Shown piece by piece: positions 55,371 through 63,944 of a DNA stretch of 64,000 bases; within the stretch, counting starts at the first letter, position 1, and each line of letters starts with the position of its first letter. The notes beneath the pieces were generated by a model that ran no database searches, had not been told where the DNA came from, and worked only from the letters and a program-made list of their open reading frames with translations. Position numbers and translations under genes: made by a program. The stretch is from assembly GCF_025499465.1 (NCBI RefSeq), contig NZ_JAIMCA010000004.1, positions 124,001-188,000 on the forward strand. Direction: 5' to 3'. The stretch is from Allobosea sp. BH3 (GTDB lineage Bacteria; Pseudomonadota; Alphaproteobacteria; Rhizobiales; Beijerinckiaceae).

Positions 55371-56023
55371 TGACCACCGATGGGCGCCGCCTCGCCGGCG
55401 CCCTCTCCCGCCGGGTGCTGCTGCTGGCTGCCTGCGCCCTGCCCATAGGGGCGGGCGCGCAGACGAGACCGGCGAAGCGCCAGGCGGAGGAACCTGCGCT
55501 TTCGGCCGCCCGCAGCATCATGGCCGGCGCCCCGCTCAGCGTCTTCCTGACGCGCCCACCCCCGGGCGCGCGGCTCGCCATCGCGCGCGCCGGCGACCCA
55601 GCGGCGACGGCCATTGTCGTCGTGGAGCCGAGGACCCTGGTTCCCGCCCTGCCCACACCCGGCATCGCGGGTGCTTACGAACTGCGCCTCACCGTCGAGA
55701 AGGATGGCGCGCCGGTCATCCTGTTGCGCCAGCCGCTGGTGACGACCGAGCCGACAGCGACCCTGGCCGCGCCGGAGAAGGTCGGCCGCGGCCAGCACCT
55801 GCCTGTGCGCGGCATCGGCCCCAACGGCGAGATGGACCGTGTCGTGTTGGTGGCGCCCGACGCGCCCGCCGATGCGGACAGCCAGCGCTTCTTCCCGGCC
55901 GAGAATGTCGAGGCGACGCTTGAGGCGCCGGACCAGCCGGGCCTCTACGAACTGCGCTACATACTGAACGCTCCGGTCAGTGGCCTGCGCATCCTGGCCC
56001 GCCGCCCGCTCCGTGTGGAGTGA
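55370..56023 (+). CDS. Exported two-domain beta protein coupled to alaS
   Basis: A 217-residue exported protein with signal peptide (RRVLLLAACALPIGAGAQ). Residues 50-120 and 125-210 look like two copies of one beta-sandwich: IMAGAPLSVFLTRPPPGARL with AGAYELRLTVEKDG, then VGRGQHLPVRGIGPNGEMDR with PGLYELRYILNAPVSG. The G-x-x-L/I-x-V..G-P..D and G-x-Y-E-L-R pattern also occurs after von Willebrand domains in some alphaproteobacterial periplasmic proteins. Overlaps the alaS stop. Function unknown. Confidence 0.65.
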
Positions 56024-56117
56024 GACGCAGGTCCGGTAGACCATCCCATGGGCTTGCGAGGCTCGGCGCGCAGCGGCCATCCTGCCCCACTGCCTTTACC
56101 GAGGAGAATGACGTCCC

Positions 56118-56414
56118 ATGCCGTTCGAATGCACAATCCCAGCCGTCGCCACGCTGCTCACCGAGGACGACAAGGCCAAGATCACGCGCTGGGATTTCGA
56201 GCCGGGCGCGACGACGGGCTGGCACGAGCACGGCATGGACTACGCCGTCGTCATCATGACCGACGCGACCATGGCCTATGAGGTCGACGGCGTGGTGACG
56301 CAAGCCGAGGTCAAGACCGGCCAGAGCTACATCCGGCCGGCCGGTGTGAAGCACGACGTGAAGAACGCAGGCGACACGCACCTCACCTTCATCGAGATCG
56401 AGATCAAGCGCTGA
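56118..56414 (+). CDS. Small cupin domain protein
   Basis: A 98-residue single-domain cupin. RWDFEPGATTGWHEHGMDYA gives two metal-binding histidines of cupin motif 1, and IRPAGVKHDVKNAGDTHL the histidine of motif 2. No catalytic class can be set. It follows the alaS unit by 94 bp and converges on icd with a shared terminator. Confidence 0.85.
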   Translation: MPFECTIPAVATLLTEDDKAKITRWDFEPGATTGWHEHGMDYAVVIMTDATMAYEVDGVVTQAEVKTGQSYIRPAGVKHDVKNAGDTHLTFIEIEIKR

Positions 56415-56490
56415 GCAACGGCAGTTGCATCGGTTCGACGCTTCGAAGAATAGCGCGGGCCTCTAGGTGCGAGTGGATGAGCCCATGAAA

Positions 56491-56514
56491 AAGCCCGGCC
56501 TCTCGGCCGGGCTT
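56491..56514. terminator. Shared hairpin between cupin gene and icd
   Basis: AAGCCCGGCC (56491-56500) and GGCCGGGCTT (56505-56514), perfect 10-bp stem, 4-nt loop. AAAAA lies on the left, so on the minus strand it has a T run and should end icd; it can also serve the plus-strand cupin gene. Confidence 0.85.
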
Positions 56515-56540
56515 CCCGTTTCACAAGCGTGAGGCCTGAA

Positions 56541-57755
56541 TCAGGCCGCCATCGCCTTGCGCATGTTGTCGCTGACCTTCTCGAGGAAGCCGGTCGTCGA
56601 GAGCCACTTCTGATCGGCTCCCACGAGCAGCGCGAGATCCTTGGTCATGTCGCCGGCCTCGACCGTGTCGACCGTGACCTTCTCCAGCAGCGAGGCGAAC
56701 TTGGCGAGCTCCGTATTGCCATCGAGCTTGGCCCGGTGGGCGAGGCCACGGGTCCAGGCGAAGATCGAGGCGATCGAGTTCGTCGAGGTCTCCTTGCCCT
56801 TCTGGTGCTCGCGATAGTGGCGGGTGACGGTGCCGTGCGCGGCCTCGGCCTCGACGGTCTTGCCGTCCGGCGTCATCAGCACCGAGGTCATCAGGCCGAG
56901 CGAGCCGAAGCCCTGCGCCACGGTGTCGGACTGCACGTCGCCATCGTAGTTCTTGCAGGCCCAGACATAGCCGCCCGACCACTTCATCGCGGAAGCGACC
57001 ATGTCGTCGATCAGGCGGTGCTCGTAGGTGATGCCGAGCTTGTCGAACTCGGCCTTGAACTCGGCCTGGTAGATCTCCTCGAAGATATCCTTGAAGCGCC
57101 CGTCATAGGTCTTGAGGATGGTGTTCTTGGTCGAGAGATAGACCGGGTACTTGCGGATCAGGCCGTAGTTCAGCGAGGCGCGGGCGAAGTCCTTGATCGA
57201 CTCGTCGAGATTGTACATCGCCATGGCGACACCGGCGTCGGGGGCCTTGAAGACCTCCTTCTCGATGACGGCTCCATCCTCGCCGACGAACTTGATCGAC
57301 AGCGTGCCCTTGCCGGGGAACTTGAAATCGGTGGCGCGGTACTGATCGCCATAGGCGTGGCGGCCGATCACGATCGGCTGGGTCCAGCCCGGCACGAGGC
57401 GCGGCACGTTCTTGCAGATGATCGGCTCGCGGAAGATCACGCCGCCGAGGATGTTGCGGATCGTCCCGTTCGGCGACTTCCACATCGACTTCAGATTGAA
57501 CTCCTTCACGCGGCCTTCGTCCGGCGTGATGGTGGCGCACTTCACCGCGACGCCATGCTTCTTGGTGGCGTTGGCGGCGTCGATGGTAACCTGATCGTCG
57601 GTCGCGTCGCGGTTCTCGACGGAGAGATCATAATAGTCGAGTTCGAGATCGAGATACGGGAAGATCAGCGTGTCCTTGATCTTCTGCCAGATGATCCGGG
57701 TCATCTCGTCGCCGTCCATGTCGACGACCGGGTTGGCGACCTTGATCTTGCTCAT
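56541..57755 (-). CDS. icd: NADP-dependent isocitrate dehydrogenase (eukaryotic-like type)
   Basis: A 404-residue TCA-cycle enzyme that converts isocitrate to 2-oxoglutarate with [24 protein letters not shown], then [20 protein letters not shown] (substrate Ser and Arg) and [20 protein letters not shown] are those of the homodimeric type II form found in alphaproteobacteria and mitochondria, distinct from the E. coli enzyme. Length is standard. Single gene. Confidence 0.97.
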   Translation of the reverse strand: MSKIKVANPVVDMDGDEMTRIIWQKIKDTLIFPYLDLELDYYDLSVENRDATDDQVTIDAANATKKHGVAVKCATITPDEGRVKEFNLKSMWKSPNGTIRNILGGVIFREPIICKNVPRLVPGWTQPIVIGRHAYGDQYRATDFKFPGKGTLSIKFVGEDGAVIEKEVFKAPDAGVAMAMYNLDESIKDFARASLNYGLIRKYPVYLSTKNTILKTYDGRFKDIFEEIYQAEFKAEFDKLGITYEHRLIDDMVASAMKWSGGYVWACKNYDGDVQSDTVAQGFGSLGLMTSVLMTPDGKTVEAEAAHGTVTRHYREHQKGKETSTNSIASIFAWTRGLAHRAKLDGNTELAKFASLLEKVTVDTVEAGDMTKDLALLVGADQKWLSTTGFLEKVSDNMRKAMAA

Positions 57756-57961
57756 GCGATGACCCCTGTGCTCTCAAAATAGAACGATCCGCAGCTGCGG
57801 CGCTGGCCCCAGCTCAGGCTGGACGCTTCCTAGCCGGTTCGCGGCGACGGGGGAAGCGCAGCTTTCGGTCAATATCGAGCCCGAATGCTGCACTGCCGCA
57901 AAATCGTCGCGTTCGCCGTCCAGGCTTTGCGCTCACGCTCGTCAGCGCAAGGACGACCGTC

Positions 57962-58774
57962 GTGCTTCGCACCACCGTCAGAAGATCAGCCGGCCTGTTT
58001 CCGGTCATGCCAATCGTTTATGCCGCGTTGACTCCGGCCTGGGCCGAGCCGTTCGAGGCGCCGCAGCTGCCGACGCTGCCGATTCCGCGCGCCGCGCTTC
58101 TAGACCCGGCGGCGGAAGAGGCATCCGAGATGCCTGCTGCTCAGGATGGCGTAGATACGCTGCTGTTCCAGCCCGGCCTCGCCGCAGCCGGCCGGGCGGC
58201 CGCCTCTTCCGGCGCCCATCTGCGTGCCCGCGCCCCCATCCCGGTCGACATCATCCGCGAGGGATTTGCCGCCCGCGCCGACACGATGGGACCGAACCGG
58301 GATCGCTCCGTCGGCTTCAAGCTCGGCCAGGATGCCCTCTCGGTCCAGACCAGTCTTTCACAATCCGCCGCGGCCGGCTCCGCTCGGGATGCGCGGCTGA
58401 GCTGGAGGCTGGCCCAACCCGTGGCGGCAAGCACAGGGTTGGTCTGGGGGCTCTCGACAGGCGGCAATACGACGCTTGCCGGCCGGCCCGAGCAGACCGG
58501 CGATGCGGTGGTCGGTTATCGCCAGCGCATCTTCGAGCACCTGACGCTGACCTCGCAGCTCGGCATGGGCGGCAGTTACGTCTTCGCGACGGATGGCCGC
58601 TTCAATTCCGCCCTCACGCCCGAGGTGAAGCTCTCGGTCGATCTCGCCAAGCCCGCCGACCTGCCCTGGCAGACCTCGCTGGACGTGTCCCTAGCGCGCA
58701 AATTGCCGCTTGTCGCCAGCGATTTCGAAACGCGGGGCACGGCCCTGCTCTCGTTCAAATACAGGCTGCAGTAG
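57962..58774 (+). CDS. Exported protein, predicted beta-rich, unknown function
   Basis: A 270-residue protein from a GTG with AAGGA 8 nt upstream. The N-terminus (RSAGLFPVMPIVYAALTPAWA) is a signal peptide. The first third is Pro/Ala-rich; from about residue 115 alternating strands appear (SVGFKLGQDALSVQTSLSQS, ARLSWRLAQPVAASTGLVWG, LTLTSQLGMGGSYVF, TALLSFKYRLQ). This looks like a small outer-membrane barrel or porin-like fold, though the last residue is Gln rather than aromatic. No family recognised. Single gene between icd and an SDR. Confidence 0.55.
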   Translation: MLRTTVRRSAGLFPVMPIVYAALTPAWAEPFEAPQLPTLPIPRAALLDPAAEEASEMPAAQDGVDTLLFQPGLAAAGRAAASSGAHLRARAPIPVDIIREGFAARADTMGPNRDRSVGFKLGQDALSVQTSLSQSAAAGSARDARLSWRLAQPVAASTGLVWGLSTGGNTTLAGRPEQTGDAVVGYRQRIFEHLTLTSQLGMGGSYVFATDGRFNSALTPEVKLSVDLAKPADLPWQTSLDVSLARKLPLVASDFETRGTALLSFKYRLQ

Positions 58775-58852
58775 CAGCCCCGCCCGCCAGGACATGGCGA
58801 CCTGCAACGGGCGGGCTTTCCCCGCGCGGCCCGTCGCTCTAGCCTCGCGGCC

Positions 58853-59590
58853 ATGACCAAGCACGCTCCCACGAAATTCGCTCTCGTCACCGGCGGCACG
58901 CGCGGCATCGGCGCCGGCGCCGCGCTCGCGCTCGCCCAGGCCGGCTACGACGTCCTCGCCACGGGCCTGACCGAAGAGGAGGTCGCGGCTGCCCCGCCGC
59001 ACCCCGCCATCCGCCACGCCCGCCTCGACGTAACGCGCGACAACGAGGTCGCGGCGATCGTCGCCACCTGCCCCCGCATCGACGCGCTGGTGAACTGCGC
59101 CGGCATCATCCAGCGCGGCGGCAAGGAATTCGAGATCGACGCCTTCCGCCTGACCATCGAGGTCAACCTCAATGGGACCATGCGGATGTGCCTGGCAGCG
59201 AAGGACAAGCTCACGGCGAAGCTGCCCGGCAAGACGGGCGCTGCCATCGTCAACATCGCATCGATGCTCACCTTCCACGGCTCACCCTTCGCGCCGGGTT
59301 ACTCCGCCTCGAAGGGCGCCATCGGCCAGCTCACCAAGTCGCTCGCCGCCGCCTGGGCCGCCGACGGCATCCGGGTCAACGCCGTCGCGCCCGGCTGGAT
59401 CGAGACCGAGCTGACGCGGCCTCTGGTCGACGACGCCGTGCGCTCGGCGCCCATCCTGGCGCGCACGCCGATGGCCCGCTGGGGCAAGCCCGGCGATGTC
59501 GGCGGCGCCATCGTCTTCCTGCTCTCGGACGCGGCGCAGTTCGTCACCGGCGCCATTCTGCCGGTCGATGGCGGCTATCTCGCCGTCTAA
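58853..59590 (+). CDS. SDR family oxidoreductase
   Basis: A 245-residue classical short-chain dehydrogenase. VTGGTRGIGAGAAL is the TGxxxGxG nucleotide site, DVTR and NCAGI follow, Ser137 (NIAS) and Tyr150-x3-Lys154 (YSASK) are the catalytic residues, and VAPGWIETELTRPL closes the active site. The end ILPVDGGYLAV is standard. Substrate not predictable. The next plus-strand gene is a cupin dioxygenase 90 bp downstream. Confidence 0.92.
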   Translation: MTKHAPTKFALVTGGTRGIGAGAALALAQAGYDVLATGLTEEEVAAAPPHPAIRHARLDVTRDNEVAAIVATCPRIDALVNCAGIIQRGGKEFEIDAFRLTIEVNLNGTMRMCLAAKDKLTAKLPGKTGAAIVNIASMLTFHGSPFAPGYSASKGAIGQLTKSLAAAWAADGIRVNAVAPGWIETELTRPLVDDAVRSAPILARTPMARWGKPGDVGGAIVFLLSDAAQFVTGAILPVDGGYLAV

Positions 59591-59679
59591 GAAAACTGAT
59601 GAATATCAAAAACATGGGCCAAGCGGCTGAATCAGTTTGAGCAGCTCTTGAATCAAAAAGCCAATATGGGAGAGAAGCC

Positions 59680-60225
59680 ATGAACGAGACGAGCCCGATG
59701 CCCGTCGCCGCGACGACGGAGGAGCGCTGGACGCCCTATCGCCATCCCCAGCCGAAGGAATCGCCTCCGGAGCTCGTCGTCCCCAACGTGATCCCGACCG
59801 ACGAGCGCGTCTGGGTTCCGGTCGACGATAATGTCTGGTTCCGTCCCCTGCTCCTCTGCGTCTCGCGCGGCTACTGGATGAACCTGCTCAAGGTCCGCAA
59901 GGCCGGCGTGCTCTCCCGCCACCGCCATCCGCTGCCGGTCCATGGCTATGTGCTCAAGGGCAAGTGGCGCTATCTCGAACATGACTGGGTCGCGACCGAG
60001 GGCAGCTATGTCTACGAGGCGCCGGGCGAGACGCACACGCTGGTCGTCGATCCGGACGTCGAGGAGATGATCACCATGTTCCAGGTGAACGGGGCGATGA
60101 TCTATGTCGACCCGGACGGCAAGTGCCTGGGCTATGATGACGTCTTCACCCGCATCGACAAATGCCGAGCGCATTACGCGCAGAACGGCCTCGGCGCGGA
60201 GTATGTCGACCAGTTCATTCGGTGA
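59680..60225 (+). CDS. 2,4'-dihydroxyacetophenone dioxygenase-like cupin
   Basis: A 181-residue cupin of the DAD family, non-haem iron enzymes that cleave 2,4'-dihydroxyacetophenone. DERVWVPVDDNVWFRPLLLC precedes the cupin; metal ligands are His81 and His83 (SRHRHPLPVHG) with His119 (APGETHTLVV). GGGAGAGAAGCC-like purine-rich sequence precedes the ATG. Family homologues act on various substrates, so the reaction is a guess; the cupin family call is good. Confidence 0.8.
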   Translation: MNETSPMPVAATTEERWTPYRHPQPKESPPELVVPNVIPTDERVWVPVDDNVWFRPLLLCVSRGYWMNLLKVRKAGVLSRHRHPLPVHGYVLKGKWRYLEHDWVATEGSYVYEAPGETHTLVVDPDVEEMITMFQVNGAMIYVDPDGKCLGYDDVFTRIDKCRAHYAQNGLGAEYVDQFIR

Positions 60226-60232
60226 GGTTCAC

Positions 60233-60333
60233 CGTCATGCTCAGGCTTGACCCGAGCATCTCCTGACGAGGAGACTCTTGCGCCTCTTACGGCCCGAGAC
60301 TCTCGGGTGGGGCTTCGCGCCGCCCGAGAATGA
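60233..60333. repeat. Intergenic inverted repeat, family C copy 3
   Basis: CGTCATGCTCAGGCTTGACC at left with CCGAGCATC, and a decayed right arm (CTCGGGTGGGGCTTCGCGCC, GAGAATGA). It lies between the convergent cupin gene and fliX. Related to 802-886 and 40914-41007. Confidence 0.65.
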
Positions 60334-60343
60334 AGCGTGTCGG

Positions 60344-60760
60344 TCAGCGCCCGAGCTTCGCCAGCTCGACCGCCGCGCGCAGCTCGATATGGGCCAGCAC
60401 CTCGTCGAGGCGCGGATCGTCGGTGGCCTCCCGCTGCTGCGTCAGCGTGGCTCGCAGCCGCTCCAGCTCGGAAGGCAGCACGCGGCCGGCGAGCAGGGCC
60501 GCCTTCAGCCGGTCGAGTCCGTCGAGCAGATCGTTGCCGCGCCGCGCCTGGCGGCGCTTGCGCTCCTGCTGATCCCCCTGCTCCTGCACGGCAAGCAACA
60601 TGTCGAGCGACCCTGCCGCGCCGACCCCGGCGCTGCGGGTGGTGCTCGCAGATTCGGTTGAATCCTGCGTCGGAAGCGAGAAGGATGCGCCGCTAGAGCG
60701 CCTCGCGGAACCGGTAGGGCCGGTATTCGAGACGGGCGCGCGCTGGTCGATCCTGATCAT
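60344..60760 (-). CDS. fliX: Flagellar assembly regulator FliX
   Basis: A 138-residue protein of the FliX family. In Caulobacter FliX couples early flagellar assembly to later gene expression through FlbD. MIRIDQRAPVSNTGPTGSAR sets the start, and the conserved C-terminal half (GDQQERKRRQARRGNDLLDG, LDRLKAALLAGRVLPSELER, RLDEVLAHIELRAAVELAKL) matches the family in length and order. Upstream in-frame ATGs give unlike, Arg/His-rich sequence. Divergent from flgI with a near-consensus CtrA box between. Confidence 0.9.
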   Translation of the reverse strand: MIRIDQRAPVSNTGPTGSARRSSGASFSLPTQDSTESASTTRSAGVGAAGSLDMLLAVQEQGDQQERKRRQARRGNDLLDGLDRLKAALLAGRVLPSELERLRATLTQQREATDDPRLDEVLAHIELRAAVELAKLGR

Positions 60761-60775
60761 GGCGGCCTCTTGGGA

Positions 60776-60821
60776 GCATCGGCCCGAAAAATGGACCGCG
60801 GTTTTCGGATGAAGCCGATGC
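60776..60821. repeat. 46-nt hairpin repeat, family A copy 4
   Basis: GCATCGGCCCGAAAAATGGA begins it and AAGCCGATGC ends it; inner arms CCGAAAA/GGTTTTCGG. Nearly identical to the copy at 1801-1846. It lies 16 bp upstream of the fliX start codon, within its leader. Confidence 0.82.
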
Positions 60822-60854
60822 TGCGAAACGTGCGCGAGCCTCGCTCCGGCATGG

Positions 60855-60870
60855 TTAACAGCTGGTAAAC
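60855..60870. promoter_or_regulatory. CtrA-type box between fliX and flgI
   Basis: TTAA (60855-60858), seven bases, TAAAC (60866-60870): one mismatch to TTAA-N7-TTAAC. Read on the minus strand it is TTTA-N7-TTAAC, the same variant as at the flagellin. Lies between the divergent fliX and flgI genes. Confidence 0.55.
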
Positions 60871-61036
60871 GACCCGGCAGAAACTGCCGCCCGGCAGGAA
60901 GCACCCTGCGGAAGAGCCTTGCCGGAGCATGGCGCCGAACTCCAAACATTTGATAAAAAACGATTTTCGTTTTCGAGCGGATTGGCACGCGGCTGGCAAG
61001 GACGAAGCACCGTTTCTGTTTCCGGTGCCGAGAGCA

Positions 61037-62170
61037 ATGTTCCGCAACCCCGTCCTGACCTCGCTGCTAAAGCCGCTGGCCGCCGCGCTCGCGGTGGCGG
61101 TCGCGCTGACCGCGCAGCCGGTCTTCGCGCTGTCGCGGATCAAGGATCTCGCCTCGGTCGAGGGCGTGCGCTCCAACCAGCTTCTCGGTTACGGCATCGT
61201 CGTCGGCCTCAACGGCACCGGCGACACGCTCAACAACACGCCCTTCACCAAGCAGTCGCTGCAGGCGATGCTGGAGCGCCTCGGCGTCAACACGCGCGGC
61301 GCCAATATGCGCACCGCCAACGTCGCGGCGGTGATGGTCACTGCGAACCTGCCGCCCTTCTCCACGCAGGGCACGCGCGTCGACGTCACCGTCTCGGCCA
61401 TGGGCGATTCCAAGTCGCTGCAGGGCGGCACGCTGCTGGTCACGCCGCTGCTCGGCGCCGATGGCGAGGTCTACGCCGTCTCGCAGGGCCCGGTCGCGAT
61501 TTCCGGCTTCTCGGCCGAGGGCGACGCCAGCAAGATCACCCGCGGCGTGCCCACGGTCGGCCGCATCGCCAATGGCGGCGTCGTCGAGCGCGAGATCGAC
61601 TTCGCGCTGAACAAGCTCTCGACCCTGCGGCTCTCGCTGCGCAACCCGGATCTGACCACGGCGCGCCGCGTCGCCTCCGCGATCAACGATTTCATCGGCG
61701 GCGAGTCCGCCGAGCCGACCGACCCCTCGACCGTGGTCCTGCAGATTCCGCCGCGCTTCAAGGGCAACATGATCAAGATGCTCACCGACATCGAGCAGCT
61801 GCGCGTCGAGCCCGACCAGCTCGCCCGCATCGTCATCGACGAGCGCTCCGGCATCATCGTCATGGGCAAGGATGTGCGCGTCTCCACCGTCGCGGTGGCG
61901 CAGGGCAACCTCACCGTCACGATCAGCGAGCAGCCGCAGGTTTCGCAGCCCGAGCCGTTCTCCAACGGGCAGACGGTCGTGACGCCGCGCACCAACGTGA
62001 AGGTCGACACCGGCAACACCAACAAGCTCGCCCTCGTCAAGGAGAGCGTCTCGCTGGCGGAGCTCGTCGACGGGCTGAACGCGCTCGGCATCGGCCCGCG
62101 CGACCTGATCTCCATCCTCCAGGCCATCAAGTCGGCCGGTGCCCTCCAGGCAGAAATCGAGGTGATGTGA
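61037..62170 (+). CDS. flgI: Flagellar P-ring protein FlgI
   Basis: A 377-residue periplasmic ring protein. The signal peptide (LLKPLAAALAVAVALTAQPV) fixes the start at 61037, preceded by GAGAG. SRIKDLASVEGVRSNQLLGY, then GIVVGLNGTGDTLNNTPFTK and VARIVIDERSGIIVMGKDVRV-type sequence are canonical, and the end VDGLNALGIGPRDLISILQA is complete. Its stop overlaps the ATG of the rod-binding gene. The partner chaperone flgA is in block 1. Confidence 0.97.
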   Translation: MFRNPVLTSLLKPLAAALAVAVALTAQPVFALSRIKDLASVEGVRSNQLLGYGIVVGLNGTGDTLNNTPFTKQSLQAMLERLGVNTRGANMRTANVAAVMVTANLPPFSTQGTRVDVTVSAMGDSKSLQGGTLLVTPLLGADGEVYAVSQGPVAISGFSAEGDASKITRGVPTVGRIANGGVVEREIDFALNKLSTLRLSLRNPDLTTARRVASAINDFIGGESAEPTDPSTVVLQIPPRFKGNMIKMLTDIEQLRVEPDQLARIVIDERSGIIVMGKDVRVSTVAVAQGNLTVTISEQPQVSQPEPFSNGQTVVTPRTNVKVDTGNTNKLALVKESVSLAELVDGLNALGIGPRDLISILQAIKSAGALQAEIEVM

Positions 62171-62541
62171 TGACCGCCGCTCTCGCTCTCCCCGCCGCCA
62201 ATCTCGCGCTCGGCGTCGCCGGCAAAGTGGCTGGCAAAGTCGTCAACGGCATCGCCGAGGCGCTCGACCCGGCGAAGGCCAAGGCCAAGAAGCAGGCCGA
62301 CGACTTCGAGACCATGTTTCTCGAGCAGTTCACCGAACGGCTCTTCGCCAGCAGCGAAGGCACCGAGGGCCCCCTCGGCGAGAACGGCCAGGGCGGCGGC
62401 ATCTGGCGCTCGCAGCTCAGCCAGCAATACGCCAAGCAGATCCAGAAGGCCGGAGGCATCGGCCTCTCGGACCAGATCATGCGCGATCTGATCGGCCTTC
62501 AGGCCCAGAACACCAGCGGAGCACAGAATGTCGGCGGCTAG
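62170..62541 (+). CDS. Rod-binding protein (FlgJ N-terminal / CheL type)
   Basis: A 123-residue protein matching the rod-binding domain of FlgJ without the muramidase half: AKKQADDFETMFLEQFTERL, then GGGIWRSQLSQQYAKQIQKA and GIGLSDQIMRDLIGLQ. Alphaproteobacteria usually carry this short form (annotated CheL or FlgJ). It overlaps flgI by 1 nt and the following gene by 14 nt. Confidence 0.88.
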   Translation: MTAALALPAANLALGVAGKVAGKVVNGIAEALDPAKAKAKKQADDFETMFLEQFTERLFASSEGTEGPLGENGQGGGIWRSQLSQQYAKQIQKAGGIGLSDQIMRDLIGLQAQNTSGAQNVGG

Positions 62542-63016
62542 GCCCTTGCTCGACGAGCGTCCGCGCATCAGCGACGCGCTCGGCGCCCGCGCGCTGATCG
62601 AGGCCGTGCTGGAAGCGCTCGGAGCCCTGTCGCATCTCGTCGGCGAGGAGACCGAGCTGATCCGCGCCGGCCGCCTGCCGGAGGCGCTGAGCCGCGAGGC
62701 CCGCAAAACCGAACTCGGCGGCGTCTATATGCGTGGTGTCGAGCAGGTGAAGCTCAATGCCGTCGCGCTTGCCCGCTTCGTCCCGGATCAGGTCCGGCGG
62801 CTGAAGGAAGCACATCTCGATTTCCAGCTGCTGATCGAGACGAACCGGATCGTACTCGCCACAGCCCGCGCCGTCTCGGAAGCCGTCATCCGCGATCTTG
62901 CCGCCGACGCCAACAAGCCCGCGCGGGCCGCCGGCTACGGCCCCGCCGTCTCGGTTGGCGCCGGTGCTTTCGCCCGCCCGAACTCCGGCCCGCTGGTCGT
63001 CTCGCGGAGCCTTTAA
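62528..63016 (+). CDS. FlgN-like flagellar export chaperone
   Basis: A 162-residue all-helical protein. IEAVLEALGALSHLVGEETE, AGRLPEALSREARKTELGGV and LDFQLLIETNRIVLATARAV follow the FlgN pattern: a first helix, a residue-sparse turn, then an N-R-x-x-L-A helix that binds hook-associated proteins. Position behind the rod-binding gene agrees. Similarity to enteric FlgN is low, so the call rests on pattern and context. Confidence 0.7.
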   Translation: MSAARPLLDERPRISDALGARALIEAVLEALGALSHLVGEETELIRAGRLPEALSREARKTELGGVYMRGVEQVKLNAVALARFVPDQVRRLKEAHLDFQLLIETNRIVLATARAVSEAVIRDLAADANKPARAAGYGPAVSVGAGAFARPNSGPLVVSRSL

Positions 63017-63214
63017 AAGCGAAACGTCTCCCGGGCGGAGCGCGGGCGAAGTCATCTGGCGCGCGGCTACGTCAGCAAGCCTCAATATTTACCTAATTCC
63101 CTTACGTCATATTCAGTCTTCTCTGACACGCTCCACGACATCCGGCGGCAGAGTGTCCGCCTTTAAGAGGAGGCGGCGCAACGGCGCCGTGAATGACTCC
63201 AGAAGGAGTGGGTC

Positions 63215-63667
63215 ATGGATTTTAGCAATTCACCCAGGCTCGCGCCCGCGCCGGGCGTCCTGGTCGTCAGCCGTTCGGACGTCAATGCCCAGCAGGGCAG
63301 CGTCGCAGTAGAGCTTCCTCCCGAGAAGACCGTTCAATCCGCCTCCGCCGGCGTCGCCGTCAATGTCGAGCTGGGCGCGCAGGCGCGCGACGCGCAGATC
63401 CGCACCAATGGCGAACAGCGCACCGCCGAAGCACAGCAGAACGGCCGCAACTCGAACCGCACGCTCGACGAAACGGTGGAGCGCAAGCTGGTGGTCGATC
63501 CGCGCACGCGTTCGGTCATCCTGCAGAAGAAGAACACCGACACCGGCGAGACCGTCTCCCAGCTGCCCGACGAGACGCTGATCAAGATGCGCCTCTATAC
63601 CCGCCAGCTCGCCGAGCTCGAACGCCAGGCCCAGGAAAGCCGCCACGAACTCGAGCGCTCGGCCTGA
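63215..63667 (+). CDS. FlaG-like flagellar protein
   Basis: A 150-residue protein with no signal peptide. The C-terminal part (ERKLVVDPRTRSVILQKKNT, DTGETVSQLPDETLIKMRLY) matches the FlaG domain pattern V-V-D-x-x-T-x-x-V-x-x-Q-I-P, and a helix ends it. The N-terminal 60 residues are low-complexity. It has an AGAAGGAG ribosome site upstream and a very strong terminator behind it, and it precedes the flagellin. Role in filament length or export is inferred from FlaG. Confidence 0.65.
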   Translation: MDFSNSPRLAPAPGVLVVSRSDVNAQQGSVAVELPPEKTVQSASAGVAVNVELGAQARDAQIRTNGEQRTAEAQQNGRNSNRTLDETVERKLVVDPRTRSVILQKKNTDTGETVSQLPDETLIKMRLYTRQLAELERQAQESRHELERSA

Positions 63668-63690
63668 AACAAGCGCCCCCGGCCTTCCGA

Positions 63691-63723
63691 CGCAAACCGC
63701 CCGCCTCGCGCGGGCGGTTTGCG
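63691..63723 (+). terminator. Terminator hairpin after the FlaG-like gene
   Basis: CGCAAACCGCCCGC (63691-63704) pairs perfectly over 14 bp with GCGGGCGGTTTGCG (63710-63723), 5-nt loop. It isolates the flagellin promoter from upstream transcription. The T tract is only the TTT inside the stem arm. Confidence 0.75.
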
Positions 63724-63787
63724 TTTGGGAGCGCCGCACAGGCGACGTTCGCAGACTGGGGGCGATGAAGGGCCGGGCCAGCCCCGT

Positions 63788-63803
63788 TTTACATCCGCTT
63801 AAC
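63788..63803. promoter_or_regulatory. CtrA-type box upstream of flagellin
   Basis: TTTA (63788-63791), seven bases, TTAAC (63799-63803): one mismatch to TTAA-N7-TTAAC. It lies 142 bp upstream of the flagellin ATG, further than at fliL or flgB, which leaves room for a long leader. Confidence 0.5.
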
Positions 63804-63944
63804 CACGCGCCGGCTTTGCCCGATCTGGCGGCAATGCGACCGCCGAAATTTACCAGTTGTTACGGAGCGGCGCCCGAATGTCCGCTCGACCCGGCCAGAA
63901 TGGACGGGCGCCAGAATGGCAAACTGACCAGAAGGTAGACGATC

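Noticed and set aside
60929..61036. Extended N-terminus of FlgI
   Set aside because: Adds 36 polar residues before a standard signal peptide; start at 61037 matches the family.
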